From Candidatus Altimarinota bacterium (GTDB lineage Bacteria; Patescibacteriota; Gracilibacteria; BD1-5; UBA6164), in assembly GCA_020629795.1 (NCBI GenBank), contig JAHDCR010000004.1:1-64000 (forward strand): a stretch of DNA of 64,000 nt. Direction: 5' to 3'. The notes under the pieces were generated by a model that saw only the letters and a program-made list of their open reading frames with translations, did no database searches and was not told where the DNA came from. Of this stretch, positions 49,538-63,419 are shown piece after piece (the first letter of the stretch is position 1; every line of letters starts with the position of its first letter). The translations under genes were made by a program, and so were the position numbers.

Positions 49538-50614
49538 ATGACACGTTTTTCAATACATAATCAGACTCAGCTCAAAGAACTCCTTGCAGAAAATAAAATT
49601 CCTGCATTTAGATATGGTCAAATAGAAAATGCGATCTATAAGAACTTCATTACAGATTTTGATGAAATTCAGACTATACCTAAGGATTTGAGAGAACTTT
49701 TAAAAGAAAAATGTTTTTATCAATCACTTGAAGTAGAGCATCAAGCTACTTCGAAAAATGACCAAACCAGTAAATTTCTTTTTAGAACTACAGATAACCT
49801 TCTCATTGAGGCTGTTTTAATGCGACATCTCTCAGGAAGAAATACCCTATGTATATCATGCCAAGCAGGGTGTCCTATGGCTTGTACTTTTTGTGCTACT
49901 GGAAAATTATGACTTCAAAAAAATCTCCCACTTCATGAAATAGTAGAACAAGTAATGTATGCTGCAAAACTCGTAAATGATGAAGGATCTAAACTCAGAA
50001 ATATCGTGTTCATGGGAATGTGAGAACCAATGCTTAATTATGACGTTATGAAAGAAGCAATTCATATGTTTACGGACCAAAAGAAGTTTGATCTTTCAAA
50101 TCGTAGAGTAACAGTTTCAACTTGTGGTATTGTTCCAGGAATTAAAAAGTTTACTCAAGACTTCCCACAAACATCACTCGCTATATCTCTCCACGCACCT
50201 AATGATGAAATCAGAAAGACTATTATGCCGGTTGATCATACCTATGATGTAAAAACTTTGATGGCTAGTTTAGACGAATATACTGAAAAAACCAATAAAA
50301 GAATATTCTATGAATATATCATGATAAACGGAGTCAATGATCACCTCAAACTTGCAGATGAACTCGGAAAACTCCTAGAGTGAAGACTTGCTCACGTAAA
50401 TTTTATTCCATACAATGCCTGAGAGGGAACAGCTTCAGATGGATATACTACAACTCCAAGATTTATCATAGAAAAATTCCAAAAAATACTTTCAAAATAC
50501 GGAGTAGTTTCTACTATCAGAGCTACGATGTGAGATGATATCGATGCTGCATGTGGACAGCTTGCAAGAAAGAAGAAAGATGAAGAAAATGAAATAGAAA
50601 AAGCTCAGGATTAA
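49538..50614 (+). CDS. rlmN: 23S rRNA/tRNA adenine-C2 methyltransferase
   Basis: [40 protein letters not shown] (invariant Gly = TGA), STCGIVPGI, LAISLHAPND, FIPYNAGEG. Confidence 0.97.
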
Positions 50615-50627
50615 TCCTGAGCTTTTT
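50598..50627. terminator. Perfectly palindromic bidirectional terminator inside both convergent ORF ends
   Basis: aaaaagctcaggattaatcctgagcttttt centred on overlapping TTAA stops. Confidence 0.9.
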
Positions 50628-51069
50628 TATATCAAGAGAGATGAGATGGCCAATTTTTGTAATTAGTATATTCTAAAATGCTATCGATTATATCATGTAT
50701 TTGTTTATTTGAAACCTTGTAATTTCTCAACATATTTGTAAGAGTTCCGAGTTGATCATATCTTATAGTTTCACCATTTTTATATCTTTCTGCTAAATCT
50801 TGAATTTCAGTATCTGGATGGAATCATTCTTTATCAAGTGACATATATTTTCTAAAATCTTCTAAACTCATAAAACCAGTTTCCCAATTATCTTGAAATG
50901 CAATTTCAATAATAGTGGCATAGATATGTGATAGAGGCTGCTTACATTCACTTATGAAATTTCTAATAGCTAACAATTTCATTGCTTTTTCATTAGAAGA
51001 TTCTCGTAAATCTTTAAGCATATATTGATTTGCTAGAGGAGGTGATGAGTTTACTGGTGCTTTGTTCAT
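50611..51069 (-). CDS. Hypothetical protein
   Basis: MNKAPVNSSPPLANQYMLKDLRESSNEKAMKLLAIRNF...YTNYKNWPSHLSGYKKAQD. Confidence 0.7.
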
Positions 51070-51203
51070 GATTTATAAGTTTTCACTCAAGTTATATATT
51101 GTAATATTAATTATATATATAATTTGTCAAATATTATTATAAGCTAACCTTTAGTATTTGCTATTTTTCCATAGAATACTGTCATTATAATTTTCTACTA
51201 CAT

Positions 51204-52850
51204 ATGAAATCATTGATATTTAAACTGTTTTTTACGCTTATTTGAGGAGCTTTTATACTTCTCTTTGCTATGCCATGGAGTTATTTTAATATAGAAGTTC
51301 CTTTTAGCTGACCAGATTATAAGCTATGATTAGATCTCAGTTGAGGTATCGAGCTGGATTATAAGGTTGATTTATCAAAGGTCAAAGAGGAAGAGTGATA
51401 CAATGCTCAAAGAAAGAGCTCTGTTATTGAGTGATTGAAATCAATTATAGATAAAAGAATAGAGACTCTTAATATTAATGATTCAGTTATAACGAGTGCG
51501 AGTTACGGTGGGGAAGAGCATATAATAGTACAAATCCCCCTCAAATGAAATGATGAACTGCAAAGTAATGAAAATATTGAAAGAGCGAAAGCAGCAATTT
51601 GAAAAGTGGTTACTATTGAGTTTAAGGAACTCAGAGGAGATATTACTCAGCAAGATATAGAAGATAGAAAAAAATTAGCGAATACACTGTATGAAGAACT
51701 ATTAAATTCAGGAGAGAATTTTTTAATTGAGGCTCAAAGAATTCAAAATAATAATGATAATATTGTGGTAGGTACGAGCACGGATATGCTGAGTGATTTT
51801 AACACTGTTTCAGGCAGCTGAGAAATTTTAATGTTTAATACCGATGAAAATGGATATGCTTCTTCACTTCTAGAAGTGCAAAACATATTGGGTGAAGTTT
51901 GATACCTGAGTTATTTTCAAAATGATGAGGATATATATCAATATATATTTATCTCAGCTGAACCATCAATTTGGATTGCAGCCCAAGATACTCAAGGAAG
52001 AGTATTAAATGATAAATATTTTGTGAACTCTTCAGTACAATATAGTGAAGCGTTTCAACCACTTATTGAACTCACTTTTAACACTGATGGTGCAGAAATA
52101 TTTTGAGAACTTACTAAGCGATTAGTTTGAGATCCAATGGCTATTTTTGTAGGTGGAGAGTTACTTACTGCTCCAACTATTAATGAACCTATACTCTCTG
52201 GTAGAGCCGTTGTTACCTGAAACTATACTCCAGATTCTGCGAAAAAACTCTCTGATGATATTAATATTTGAGTTGTGCCAGCTCCAATTTATCTCACAAG
52301 TGAGAGAACAATTGATGCAAGACTTGGTCAAAGTTCACTTGAGAAAATAATTTACGCATGATTATTATGATTTATATCTATTTTACTTTTTCTTATCGTA
52401 GTATATAGATTCTCATGACTTATAGCTGCTTTAGCGCTATTTATCTATGTGGTTATTACCCTTGCTATATTAAAACAATTTGGAGTCGTACTCACTCTTG
52501 CGTCTATTGCAGGTCTCGTATTATCTATCGGTATTGCTATTGATGCTAATATAATCATTTTTGAGAGAGTAAAAGATGAATTAAGAAAATGAAAAAATAT
52601 TAGAGATTCTGTGAGAGAGTGATTTGATAGTTCGTTTTCAGCAATATGGGATGCAAATATTACAGGACTCATAGTTTCTATTATACTCTTTATATTCTGA
52701 ATAAATCTTATTAAATGATTCTGATTTATATTAGGTCTATGAATTATTGTAAGTTTATTTTCTGTATTTTTTATTTCGAGATTATTTGTAAGAATACTTT
52801 CGAGATCAAATATATCTGAGAAAAATTTTATTGGTTTATCTAAAAAATAA
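51204..52850 (+). CDS. secD: Protein translocase subunit SecD
   Basis: YKLGLDLSGGIELDYKVD, DARLGQSSLEKIIYAGLLGFISILLFLIVVYRFSGLIA, LTLASIAGLVLSIGIAIDANIIIFERVKDELR. Confidence 0.93.
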
Positions 52851-52851
52851 T

Positions 52852-53316
52852 ATGACACTCAATCTAGAAACTAAATATTCTGCTGTAAATAATTTATGAG
52901 AAGTTACAGAAATATCTCTTTGAGAAATTTTTAAATGTTCAGATAAAACTCTTCTCTATTTTTATCCAAAAGATAATACTCCAGGTTGCACTGTGGAGAA
53001 TAAAGATTTTTCTTGTATGGTTTCTGACTATAAAGATTTAGGTATTATACTTGTATGAGTTTCTAAAGATTCAGTGGATTCTCATAAAAAATTTATTACA
53101 AATCAGCAGCTTTGAATTGATCTTATTTCAGATCCTGAGCTTACACTTCATAAAGAGCTTTGAGCATATGGAGAAAAAAATAATTATGGAAAAATTGTAA
53201 GCTGAGTAATTAGATCAACATTTCTCTTTGACTCTAGTGGAAATATTCTGCAAGAGTGGAGAAATGTAAGAGCAAAATGACATGCTGCAAAAGTATTGAG
53301 GGAAATAGAAAAATAA
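52852..53316 (+). CDS. bcp: Peroxiredoxin, Bcp/AhpC-TSA family
   Basis: [49 protein letters not shown]. Confidence 0.9.
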
Positions 53317-53326
53317 AATACCAAAA

Positions 53327-54265
53327 ATGCTTACAAATGTACAACATTACCAGACTTTAATACTCTCATTTATACTTTTTATATGAGTGTATTTTTTTTG
53401 ACTTGATATTAGCCTTCTTGAAATAATTTCAGTTTTCTTTACGGTTATTATTTTAGATTTCTTATTTTTAAATGGCTTAAGGTTTTCTCATCAAAGTATT
53501 ATTCCATACTCAGGAGTTAATGCTGCATTTTGAATTTGTTTTTTCCTGAGAAGTGAGGACATAATAATTTATATTTTTGCGAGTGTCTTAGCTATATGTT
53601 GAAAGCACTTAATAACGGTATGATGAAGGCATTTTTTTAATCCATCAAATATGTGAGTATTTCTTACACTCTGTCTGTTTCCTCAATACACCTGGGTAAA
53701 TACGCTCCAGTGGTGAAACTATACGGGTTCAGCTGGTATAGAGTATTTTATAATGCTACTATGTGTTATACTACTTTGAGTATTTATTTCAACCAGAGTT
53801 ACTAAACTACTGCATTACGAGTATTTATTTACGTACTTAGTTCCGTTTTTTGTAATTCATAGTATCTTGTTTTTTATTATTCCATATTATGAATCATTAA
53901 CATCATATTTTTTATTTTTTAACATCTCGTTTTTTATATTCATATTTTTTATGATATCGGATCCAAAAACAATACCTACAAAATCTGTTTCAAGAATACT
54001 TTATAGTTTTATCATAGTGGAACATTTTTATGTGCTCCAGTTTTTTATAAATGAAAGCTATTCAATACTTTGATCACTTTTTGTATCTACTTTTTTACTT
54101 CCAATTATTTGGAAGCTAGAAAAATATAAGAATAACACTCAAATTAATACTTTTTTATTTCTCTATAACATTCTTATGATTATTGTCATTAGCTTTTGTA
54201 TACTAGTTTATTGACAACCAGACTTAGTTTTTGATAATGTATGTAATCAATTAGTGTGTAAATAG
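53327..54265 (+). CDS. RnfD/NqrB-like membrane protein
   Basis: IIPYSGVNAAFGICFFLRSED, GKHLITVGGRHFFNPSNMGVFLTL (GRHxFNPS/A motif), MISDPKTIPTK. Confidence 0.72.
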
Positions 54266-54289
54266 TTATTATTTAATAATATTTTGATC

Positions 54290-54619
54290 ATGATTCCTCC
54301 AAAAATATATAGTTTCTTGTTTTTGTTCCTCGGGTTCGCTATGATATATTGAGCAGTAGTTTTAAGTGTATCTACATTTTCTGAAAACAAATGAGAAAAG
54401 GCTGGAACATATTTTCCTACGGTAGAAGCGCAAATAAATTTTTTTCAGGATAAATTTTGAGCAAAAACTTATTCTTCAAGCTGAAGTAGTTTTTGGAGCT
54501 CTCCAGAGTTTTATAATCAGTCTTTTGGAGATGTGAAAGTTACACTGTGAAATGAACCTGCTCCTGTTCCAGGGACAATAGGGGAAACAATAACAAGAAT
54601 TTCTAGAAACTCACACTAA
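54290..54619 (+). CDS. Small single-TM protein, unknown
   Basis: MIPPKIYSFLFLFLGFAMIYGAVVLSVSTFSENKGEKAG; open under code 25. Confidence 0.6.
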
Positions 54620-54625
54620 TATATT

Positions 54626-56446
54626 ATGAAAAAATTATTAATACTCGCTTTTATATTTACAAGTATTTTTACCCAAACTCACGCAGGTTCAGAGGAAGAT
54701 GCATGTTTTTTGCTTTTAAATGAAGCTGTATGAAATGACCAAAGATTCAAGGACTCAGATCTCATGCCAAACTGAGATTTGACGAATGTTTTATATGATG
54801 AGTCTAATAATTCATACTATGATTTTTGAACATATTCAAATTTCAGAGTAAAAAGAGCAGAAAATACTGCTAACACATGATATCCATATGGAGATGAATA
54901 TTATTTTGAAGCAAGAAGAAATAACATAGGGACTATTATTGCATGAAATAATTATGTTATATCTCAAATATCTGGATTTTGAAGGGACTCTAATTTTGAT
55001 TTCCCATTAGAATCAAAAACATGAACACCTTTTGGGGATAAGTACAAATTTAATGGTAATTTTTTTAAAGAATACGTTCTATATACTCATCATGTTAATT
55101 CATATTCAGAAAGTTACCCTCTTATGAGCTGCGGAATAGTAAAAGTTACTCCCCTGTGATGAAGGACTTTTTCTGATATCAATGAATCAGGATATATGAC
55201 GAATATCCTTAATGGAATTGAAAAACAAGATAATTTATGAAATAAGAAATGCGCATCTTGATTTGAATGAGAATATGTAAGTGAGTGAGATAAAGATTAC
55301 TATAAAATGAAGGCAAATGTTTGCGTACAAAGCTATGATGAATCAGACTATTTAAAGCTTGAAGTTATTTCTATTGCCTACGATAATGATTCATCTCGTT
55401 TAAATGAATATTATACCCATCCTCTTCAGGTTGAAGCAATGAGAGATAATGCAAATCATGCACAGTGATTGAAGTGAATTCAAGATGTATTTGCTAGTAA
55501 GCTTGTAAATGAGACTTGTTATAGTGTAATACATGGTTATAGATATAATTTACCTGAAAGATGTAATAATACATATGGCCCAGTGTCGTATCAGTCAAAA
55601 GTATTTAGCCTCTGAGATATATTATTTCCTGTAGCGAATGCTAATCTTGATATTTCAAATACTGAAAATATCTTTGAAGAAGAGGAAGATACATGATTGA
55701 TGATACAATGAAATTTACCTTATAGATTATATGAAAAGTTAGAGGCTATTCCTGATGAAAGTTTTAGAGAATATATGCTTCTTGCTGTGCTCCCAAATTT
55801 TGAAGAACTCATAGCGCACAGATTAGAAAATGACGTACTACTAACTCCTTTTGAAGAAACATTTTTAAGTTGTTGATTAGATTATAATCAAAGATTAGAA
55901 GTCGTAATAGATTTTTTAGCTGACTTAGATACAGAGAATTTCTCTCTCTCTAATCTAGATTATACAAATGAATCATTCTGAGATTGTATTATTCCATATC
56001 CTGATAAAGATAAAATTTCTACAGTTGTAGATGGATCATTTGATTCGAATAAACTTTTAGCAGAGAAACTTAGCGGTGTATATGCACCTCCATCTGATTC
56101 TCCTGAGGTAGGAGAGTATATTAAAATGAGAGAAGAATATCTTGCTGAATTAAATACAGCGATAAGTGATATAGAATCAAGATTTAATTCATGAGAAATT
56201 GATATAAATAGAGCTAACGTTTTAAAAATAGAGCAACAAGAAAAAACTCAAATGAAAATAGACTCATTAGATTTTTCAACGTGATCACTTAGTGATTTAG
56301 ACTCTGAAATAATAGAGGAAACTCTATGAGATAAATCTGATAGAAATGAGAGTTTTGTAATTTATTATATTCTTATTGCTATCTTGACAGGATTATGATG
56401 AGCTTTTATAGTATTCTCATTTTATAAAAAAAATAAAAATAAATAA
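54626..56446 (+). CDS. Secreted, C-terminally membrane-anchored protein, unknown
   Basis: Signal MKKLLILAFIFTSIFTQTHA; C-term TM FVIYYILIAILTGLGGAFIVFSFYKKNKNK. Confidence 0.72.
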
Positions 56447-56447
56447 C

Positions 56448-59177
56448 ATGAAAAAAATATTATTTTCAATTTCTATACTGTTTTTACTCATTGTACAAGT
56501 ATCAGCATGATTTGATTCAAGTTTTACAAACATAACTTGAGATGAAAACTTTTCTAAAAATCCATGAGTAGATGAATTAAGAGTAAGTGAGGATTATTTT
56601 ATAAACCCATTCTCTAACTCAGTTATTAAAAGAAATATAACAACTTGTACTTGAAATAATTGCCCGTGTTGAAGAAGTGGTTGTAGTTATACTACTTCAT
56701 ATACGGTAGATGGGAAAATATTTAACTCTTCCCACCCTAAATTTAAGAGAGCAAATCAAACAAGGAGGAATTGGTATTCTTATGGAGATGGGATAGAATC
56801 TAAAGTTAATTATTTACAAAATACTTATACGGAAGAGGATGATATTTATGTACCGAGACAATCAGTAAAGGTCCGTAGATATTATATAACTACCTTTCGG
56901 CATGATACCACAACACCAACCTGTTGAGAGGTAAATTATTATAATGACGATGAGCTTACAGAATCATTTACATATGATTGATGATGGCTGAATCAACCAA
57001 AATACTTTACAATGACTTGTTTAGATAGTGAAACTGAGTGTTACTGTGCTCCTGATGATGAAAGTTGTGAAATAAGAGATGGTAAAGTTATATCCACTGC
57101 TCAACTTTTAGGACATAAGATTAATCCTAGGGTAAGTTTTACAAATAAAGTTAAGCTAACAGATACAACATGTGAACCTGGTGGAACATTTCAACAAGTA
57201 CTTTTTGATCTTAAAACTCCACGATTTGATATAGCATTGTGAGATGAGTCGTTTAATCTAAACTCTTTAACATTGAGAAATTATAAAACTCAAAATTGAA
57301 AAATATTAGATGGGATAGAGACTCCATGAATTGTAGATTTTACTCGGTCAGGAAGTATAAATCAAATAGCTTGAAATACACTTGTTGATTTGCAATTAGA
57401 AGACTCATATTTAGAAGATTCTGTCCATTGAGTTTCTGGTTTAAAGTCATACAATTTTACTATCACTCGTCTTACAAATCAGTCTTTTCAATCTATTTCT
57501 CCGGAAATTTTAAATGATTGTTCTCAAAATTATTCATTTACTAGTCAATACAATTCTAATGGAAATAAGGAAATTTCTGATGTACGAGACTCATCATTTA
57601 ATTGTAACGAGTTAACTACAGCAGGAAAATACGATTTTACATTTATTGCAACAGATTGGGCATGAAATGAAAGCAAGTCTAGTACAGAAGTAAATATTTA
57701 TCCGGATAAAATTAATACTTGAGATTCGTTACTTGAAGTATTAAATTCTACTGCTACTCCATATGCTAATAATATCGATAGTTTTGACTATAAATTAACT
57801 CTTAAAGATCAATATTGAAACCCAATTTTTGATACCCAAATTGAAAACCCTATACAAACTCCATTTTCTTGATGAAATACTATCCTATTGAGTAATTCTA
57901 ATTCTGCACTTAGATATACATATCCAAATACCCAAACAAATGCTGATGGTGAATATCTATTCTCTGTGAAATCATTACTTTTTTGAACTATAGATCATAA
58001 AATTACTTTTAATTATGACAATTGGGATGAAAACTATATACAAAATTGATTGAGTGAAAGAGTTTCTCTTTATATAAGTAATACAGGTGATTTTGAAAAA
58101 CCATTTTCTGCAGGTATTACTATGATTTGACCTTGAAATAATCCTGAGGTTTGAACTGAGCAAAATTATGAGATAAATCTTGTTTATAATTGAAATGTAG
58201 AAAATATTTCTTTAGGTAATTTAAATATAAATCAGAATACTTTAAATTTTTCAAGCTGACATAAATTTTCAGACATTTCAAATCTAGATGATACATTTTC
58301 TTTCAATGATTTACAATGTAGCTTCTCTGGAGTGTTTGATGCTATATCATCAGAGAGTGTTCTTTCGGCTCCTGTATTTGATATTGATAATATGAATGTT
58401 AATTACAAATTAGCAGGAGAAGATATTCGTTATACACTAGATAGTTTTTGATTAGTCTGATGTGATATTTCAACACTTGGTCTTAAAACCATTTGATCAA
58501 CACAATGAGACGGTAGATGAGAAATAACAGGTTGAAGTGCTAATTTCTCTGATGTTTCTACTTCAAGTTTGAGAGCTGACATTAGAAAAAATGCATATAC
58601 TCTTATAAGAGGACTAAACTCAAATCAAACTGTTAATGGAGTGAGATATGTAGAGTGAGATGTAACGATATCTTGAGATTTAAATTATGAAACACTTATA
58701 GTAAAAAACTGAAATGTATTTATTTCTTGAAATCTTAATACTGCTTGAGATAATTTAGGTATTATTGTTCTAAAAGACGATTGATTTAATCTATCATCTG
58801 ATTTTAATACAAATGGTAATATATATGTATCGAATACAGTTTCAACTATCAATGCTCACTTGTACGCTGATGGAACACTTAGAAGTGCAGATATAAATGG
58901 TATTAAATATAGTGACACGGATTTATGAATAAAGCTACGAATGAAAGGTTCTTTATTTACTAGAAATACGGTTTGAGGTTGATTATTAGCTGGTGAAGGG
59001 AATTACATTTTACCAGGTGGCTCAACTACCTTAAGTCGTGAAATTGCTTCTATATATGATTTAAACTACATCAGAAGAGCGCAAGAATGTACGGACTCAG
59101 ATGACTATTCATTTTTAGTTGAGTATGATCCATCTATACAATTAAACCCTCCTAAATGATTTGATGTGACGAATTAA
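56448..59177 (+). CDS. Large secreted protein (about 909 aa), unknown; beta-rich repeats
   Basis: Signal MKKILFSISILFLLIVQVSA; Cys-rich CTGNNCPCGRSGC; VNGVRYVEGDVTISGDLNYETLIVKNGNVFISGNLNTAGDN. Confidence 0.72.
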
Positions 59178-59180
59178 TAT

Positions 59181-59214
59181 AAAATAAAAACGAGCTTAGC
59201 TCGTTTTTATTTTA
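59181..59214. terminator. Bidirectional terminator containing the murC stop
   Basis: ataaaataaaaacgagcttagctcgtttttattttat palindrome. Confidence 0.88.
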
Positions 59215-60548
59215 TATCTCATATTATCTATATCTCAAGCTCAGAGTAATAGTATAATACTTGAGTTAGGATTTTCACTGTCATATTGATCTATAGTATG
59301 CAGTGTTTGATCAATTCCTTTTCCATCAAAGACATGTTCATGCTTAATACTATTTACTAATATTTTTGTAGTCATTGCTGCTTTGTCCTCATCATTATCT
59401 CGAGATTCATATATATTTGGTATTATAAGTGTATCTGCGAGTGAAAAACATGTCGTAAATCAATCTAGGAGTTCAATAGTTCTGGAATATTGATGAGGCT
59501 GAAATACTACATATAATTTTTTATCTGGATATCCAGATTTTAGGGCTGAAAGTGTAGTCATTATTTCAGTAGGGTGATGGCCATAATCACTCATGAGAAT
59601 ATTTCAGTTTTTAGTCTCTCAAATCCTTTCCATTCGTCTCCATACTCCTGAATAATCTTCTAGTGTTTCTAAAGCTATAATTTCAGGAATCCCAATCATA
59701 AAACTTACTATATAAGCAAGTTTTGCATCATAGAGTATGTGTTCTCAGGGGATATGCATTACTATTTCTGGATAATTTTCAATATTTGATTCATGATTTT
59801 CATTTGGAAATATTGTAGAAAAATTATCGTTTCGAGCTATGATGTAGTGAATATCTTTTCTTTTTCAAATAAGTGTTTTACAATTTGTATCTTCTCAGTT
59901 TATGACACAAAAACCTCAAGGAAGAATATTTTCTATAAATTTTTCGTATGCTTTTATATAACTTTCTGGAGTTTTAAAATAATCAGCATGATCATATTCT
60001 ATATTTGTTATCATAACCACGCTTGGTTTGTATGCTAAAAAATGCTCCTTATATTCACAAGCTTCTATAGTAAAATAATTTTGCTCTCATCTTGTGAAAA
60101 AATTTTTACCTCAAAACTCTTTTAATAAAGTTCAGATGACAGCACTAAAGTCCTCCTTTGAACTTTGTAATATTTGAGAAAGCATACTTGTCGTAGTAGA
60201 TTTTCCATGAGTTCAGGCAACAGCAATTAACTTGTGAGTATTTACTATTTCAGCGAGTGCTAGATTGTATTTTAATATTTTTATTCAAAGAGTTTGAGCT
60301 TTTGAGAGTTCTTTTTGTGATATAGGTACAGCTTCACTATATATGACACGCTCAAAATCATCAGTTATTCTATTAGCATCTGATCAAATGATAATGTTAC
60401 ATCACTCAGATATAAGCGAGTGAATAAGCTGTGAATCATTAGTATCGCTTCCAAAGACTTCGTATCAATTTGACAGGTAATATCTTGCAAGTGCAGAGAC
60501 TCAGATTCATCATATTCCTACGAGATATACTTTTTTTCTTTCATTCAT
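59196..60548 (-). CDS. murC: UDP-N-acetylmuramate--L-alanine ligase
   Basis: [95 protein letters not shown]. Confidence 0.95.
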
Positions 60549-60553
60549 ATTGT

Positions 60554-61075
60554 TTAGTTTTTTTTTAGTTCCTCTGAAATTTTATTATAGATTTCAGTAT
60601 CAATATCTATTAATTCATCAGCTGTAAATTTTGATAGTACCCAGTCTGATACGTTATATTTTCAAGCTTCTCAAACTCATACTTTTATTCGAGTCCAATC
60701 TGATTTAAAGTGCTGGATAATACTTTTTACCCCATTGTGTCATCAAGCACTTCCTGTTTCTCTCACTCTTATTTTTCAAAATTGCATAGATATATCATCA
60801 TAAATGACAATAAAGTCATCTGCAGTTAGTTTATAAAAATTACATATTTTCACGAGTGACTCTCATGAGAGATTCATGAAAGTTTGAGGTTTTACTAACA
60901 TAATTTTTTCACCTCCTAATATCCCTGAACATATTTCTGCTGTAAATTTACTTTCATACTTCCAATCGGAAAATCAATTTTCTTGAGAAAATTTATCCAA
61001 GAAAATAAAACCGAGATTATGACGAGTCTCTCGATATTTGTCACCAGGATTTCAAAGTCCTACTATGAGTTTCAT
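60554..61075 (-). CDS. pth: Peptidyl-tRNA hydrolase
   Basis: [67 protein letters not shown]. Confidence 0.95.
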
Positions 61076-61136
61076 AATTTGCAAAAAATACTACTAGAAT
61101 TACGAGTAGTATAATCAAAAAAATAAAAGCTGAAAG

Positions 61137-61706
61137 CTAAAAGAAGCGCTTTATAATTTGTAGTTGAATCCAAGTTCAAAACCTTGAGAAATATTTAAAG
61201 AAGAAGTTTTTTGATGATTGTTCTAAGAGTCAGAAGTCGAAAATAAATATATTTTCTCAATCAGTAAAAAGATTATGAATCGTGTTAGGATGTTTAATTA
61301 TATCACTTCAAAGTATATCTAAAAAGAATCATTGCTGTTTCCACATAAGTTCATTTGCTACAATAATTCTTGCAAATTTAGAAACGAGTTTAGGATTATT
61401 ATTTAAGTGTTGTTTCGTTAATTTTTCTCAGGGAATTTTTTCTTGCCTAATAACATAATTAGAATCTTTGTCTTTCAGAATTTCAGTTTTTGGGATAGTT
61501 ACCATAGGACCGAAGTACTGTTTTATAAGTCTGAGTGCATCAACTACTTTTTCATAAGAGTCAGTATGTCTATACATGGTATGTTTATAGAGTGCTGTAG
61601 GCATTTTATAAAAATGTTCTCACTCCTGAAAGACAAAATTTTCTCATAAGAGTCTCCATGAAAACTTTCATTCTGCCTGTTTTTTTATCTTTTCTGCTTG
61701 TTTCAT
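61137..61706 (-). CDS. Kinase-like fold protein
   Basis: Catalytic-loop-like DIIKHPNTIHNLF and IFIFDFGLLEQ. Confidence 0.55.
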
Positions 61707-62938
61707 TATTTCATGAATTTTTTATGTATATTCTTGAGTTGAGGATTTGTAACATGAGTATATACCTGAGTAGTAGTAATGCTTGCATGTCACAGCATTT
61801 CTTGAATACTCCTTAAATCTGCTCATGCTCATAGGAGCGTAGTTGCAAATGAGTGTCTGAGTGTATGCGCTGAAATATTTTTGAGTATGAGCGCTTGTAG
61901 TGAATATTTTTTAATCATACCAGTAATAAAAAAACGAGTAAGTCGCATATTTTCATCCTCTAAAATATCTATGTTATTCTTCCCAACATTATGTCTGATA
62001 AAAAGAGGGGAGAGATGATCATCTCTTGCATTTAAATATTCTTTTATAAGCGATGCAGCGAGCTGTGTAAGATACACTACGCGGATTTTTCTTCACTTAC
62101 CACGAACTGCGAATTCCAATGTTTCAAGATTAATATCTTTTTTATTGAGACTTGTTAGCTCTGAAATACGTAATCCAGTAGAGTAAATACACATCATAAT
62201 AGCGAGATCTCTTTTTCATATGATAGTACCTACATCTGGAGCCTTAAAGAGTCTTTCTAGCTCTTCATCAGAGAGAAATTCTACTCTCCTAGGTTCAGCT
62301 TTGATGAGATCTATTGATGTAGCACTGAGAGATTTTTGTCATTGTTTTTCAAGATATTTTAAAAAACTCCGAAGTGTTATCATATATGCATTTGCAGTTT
62401 TGATTGTTATCTTTTTTTCTCACTTATAGAGATAACTTCTAAATCATTCAGCCAATTTGAGAGTTATTTCTCATACAGTAAAATTGAAACTGTCTATATT
62501 TTTTTCTTCTAAATATTCTGAAAATTTTTCTAAATGTCTTGAATACTGTTCCACCGTCTTGAGAGATCTGTTTTTTATAACTTCGAGCCAATCTATAAAG
62601 TCACTACATGCCTCAATATAGGGGATTCAATCTATATTTTTTTCATAGTGATGTTCAGATAGCTTTTCAGGTGAAATTACTGGAATGACTCAGTTTGTTT
62701 CAGATATTTGTTTTGATCTTGCGAGAGACTTTTCTCAGAGTTTCAACATATACTGTATTCTATCTGGATTACAAATGATACAATGTCACGTTCGAGTAAT
62801 AAAACTGTGTTCTTTTTCACAAGGTTCAACTCAAATTGCAAAGAGTTTTCAATCACGTTTCATTTGAACTTTGTATTTTTGCGGGAGCATATTACTTGCA
62901 TCAAAAATAAGCGAACTATCTATAGAGTGTTCGCTCAT
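61706..62938 (-). CDS. Tyrosine recombinase (XerC/XerD-like) with extra N-terminal Cys/His domain
   Basis: [77 protein letters not shown]; N-term HCIICNPDRI. Confidence 0.92.
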
Positions 62939-62973
62939 GAAACTTTTATTTTGAGGAGAGATATTCACTGTTA

Positions 62974-63408
62974 TTAAATTTTTGATGGATCAAAGTCGGG
63001 ATATTTTTTTATGAAATTTTGCATTGGTATAAATAAGTTATCTCATATAGATTTTACATCATCCCAACTCATCCATATCCATTTTTCAAGTTTATGAGGT
63101 TCCATATTTTTCAAAGTACCAGAGAAAATCTTTATAACGGGCAGTAATGTTATATAGTGCTTGTTATCAGATTCCATATAATCATCAGTAAAAAAATCAA
63201 GCATTATGTTACTTTTTTGTGTATCTAGATTCGTTTCTTCTTTTAGTTCTCTTATAGCAGTTTCTTCAACTGATTCACCAAATTCTTGGTGTCATCAAGG
63301 AAATGAGAATTTTCATTCTCAATGAGATCATTTTCGTTTTCCTATGAGAACTTTTCATTCATTATTTATAACTATGATTCATACTCAAACCCTTACAATT
63401 TTTTCCAT
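62974..63408 (-). CDS. Nudix hydrolase
   Basis: [43 protein letters not shown] (PGGH Gly = TGA TGA). Confidence 0.93.
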
Positions 63409-63419
63409 AATATAGTATT

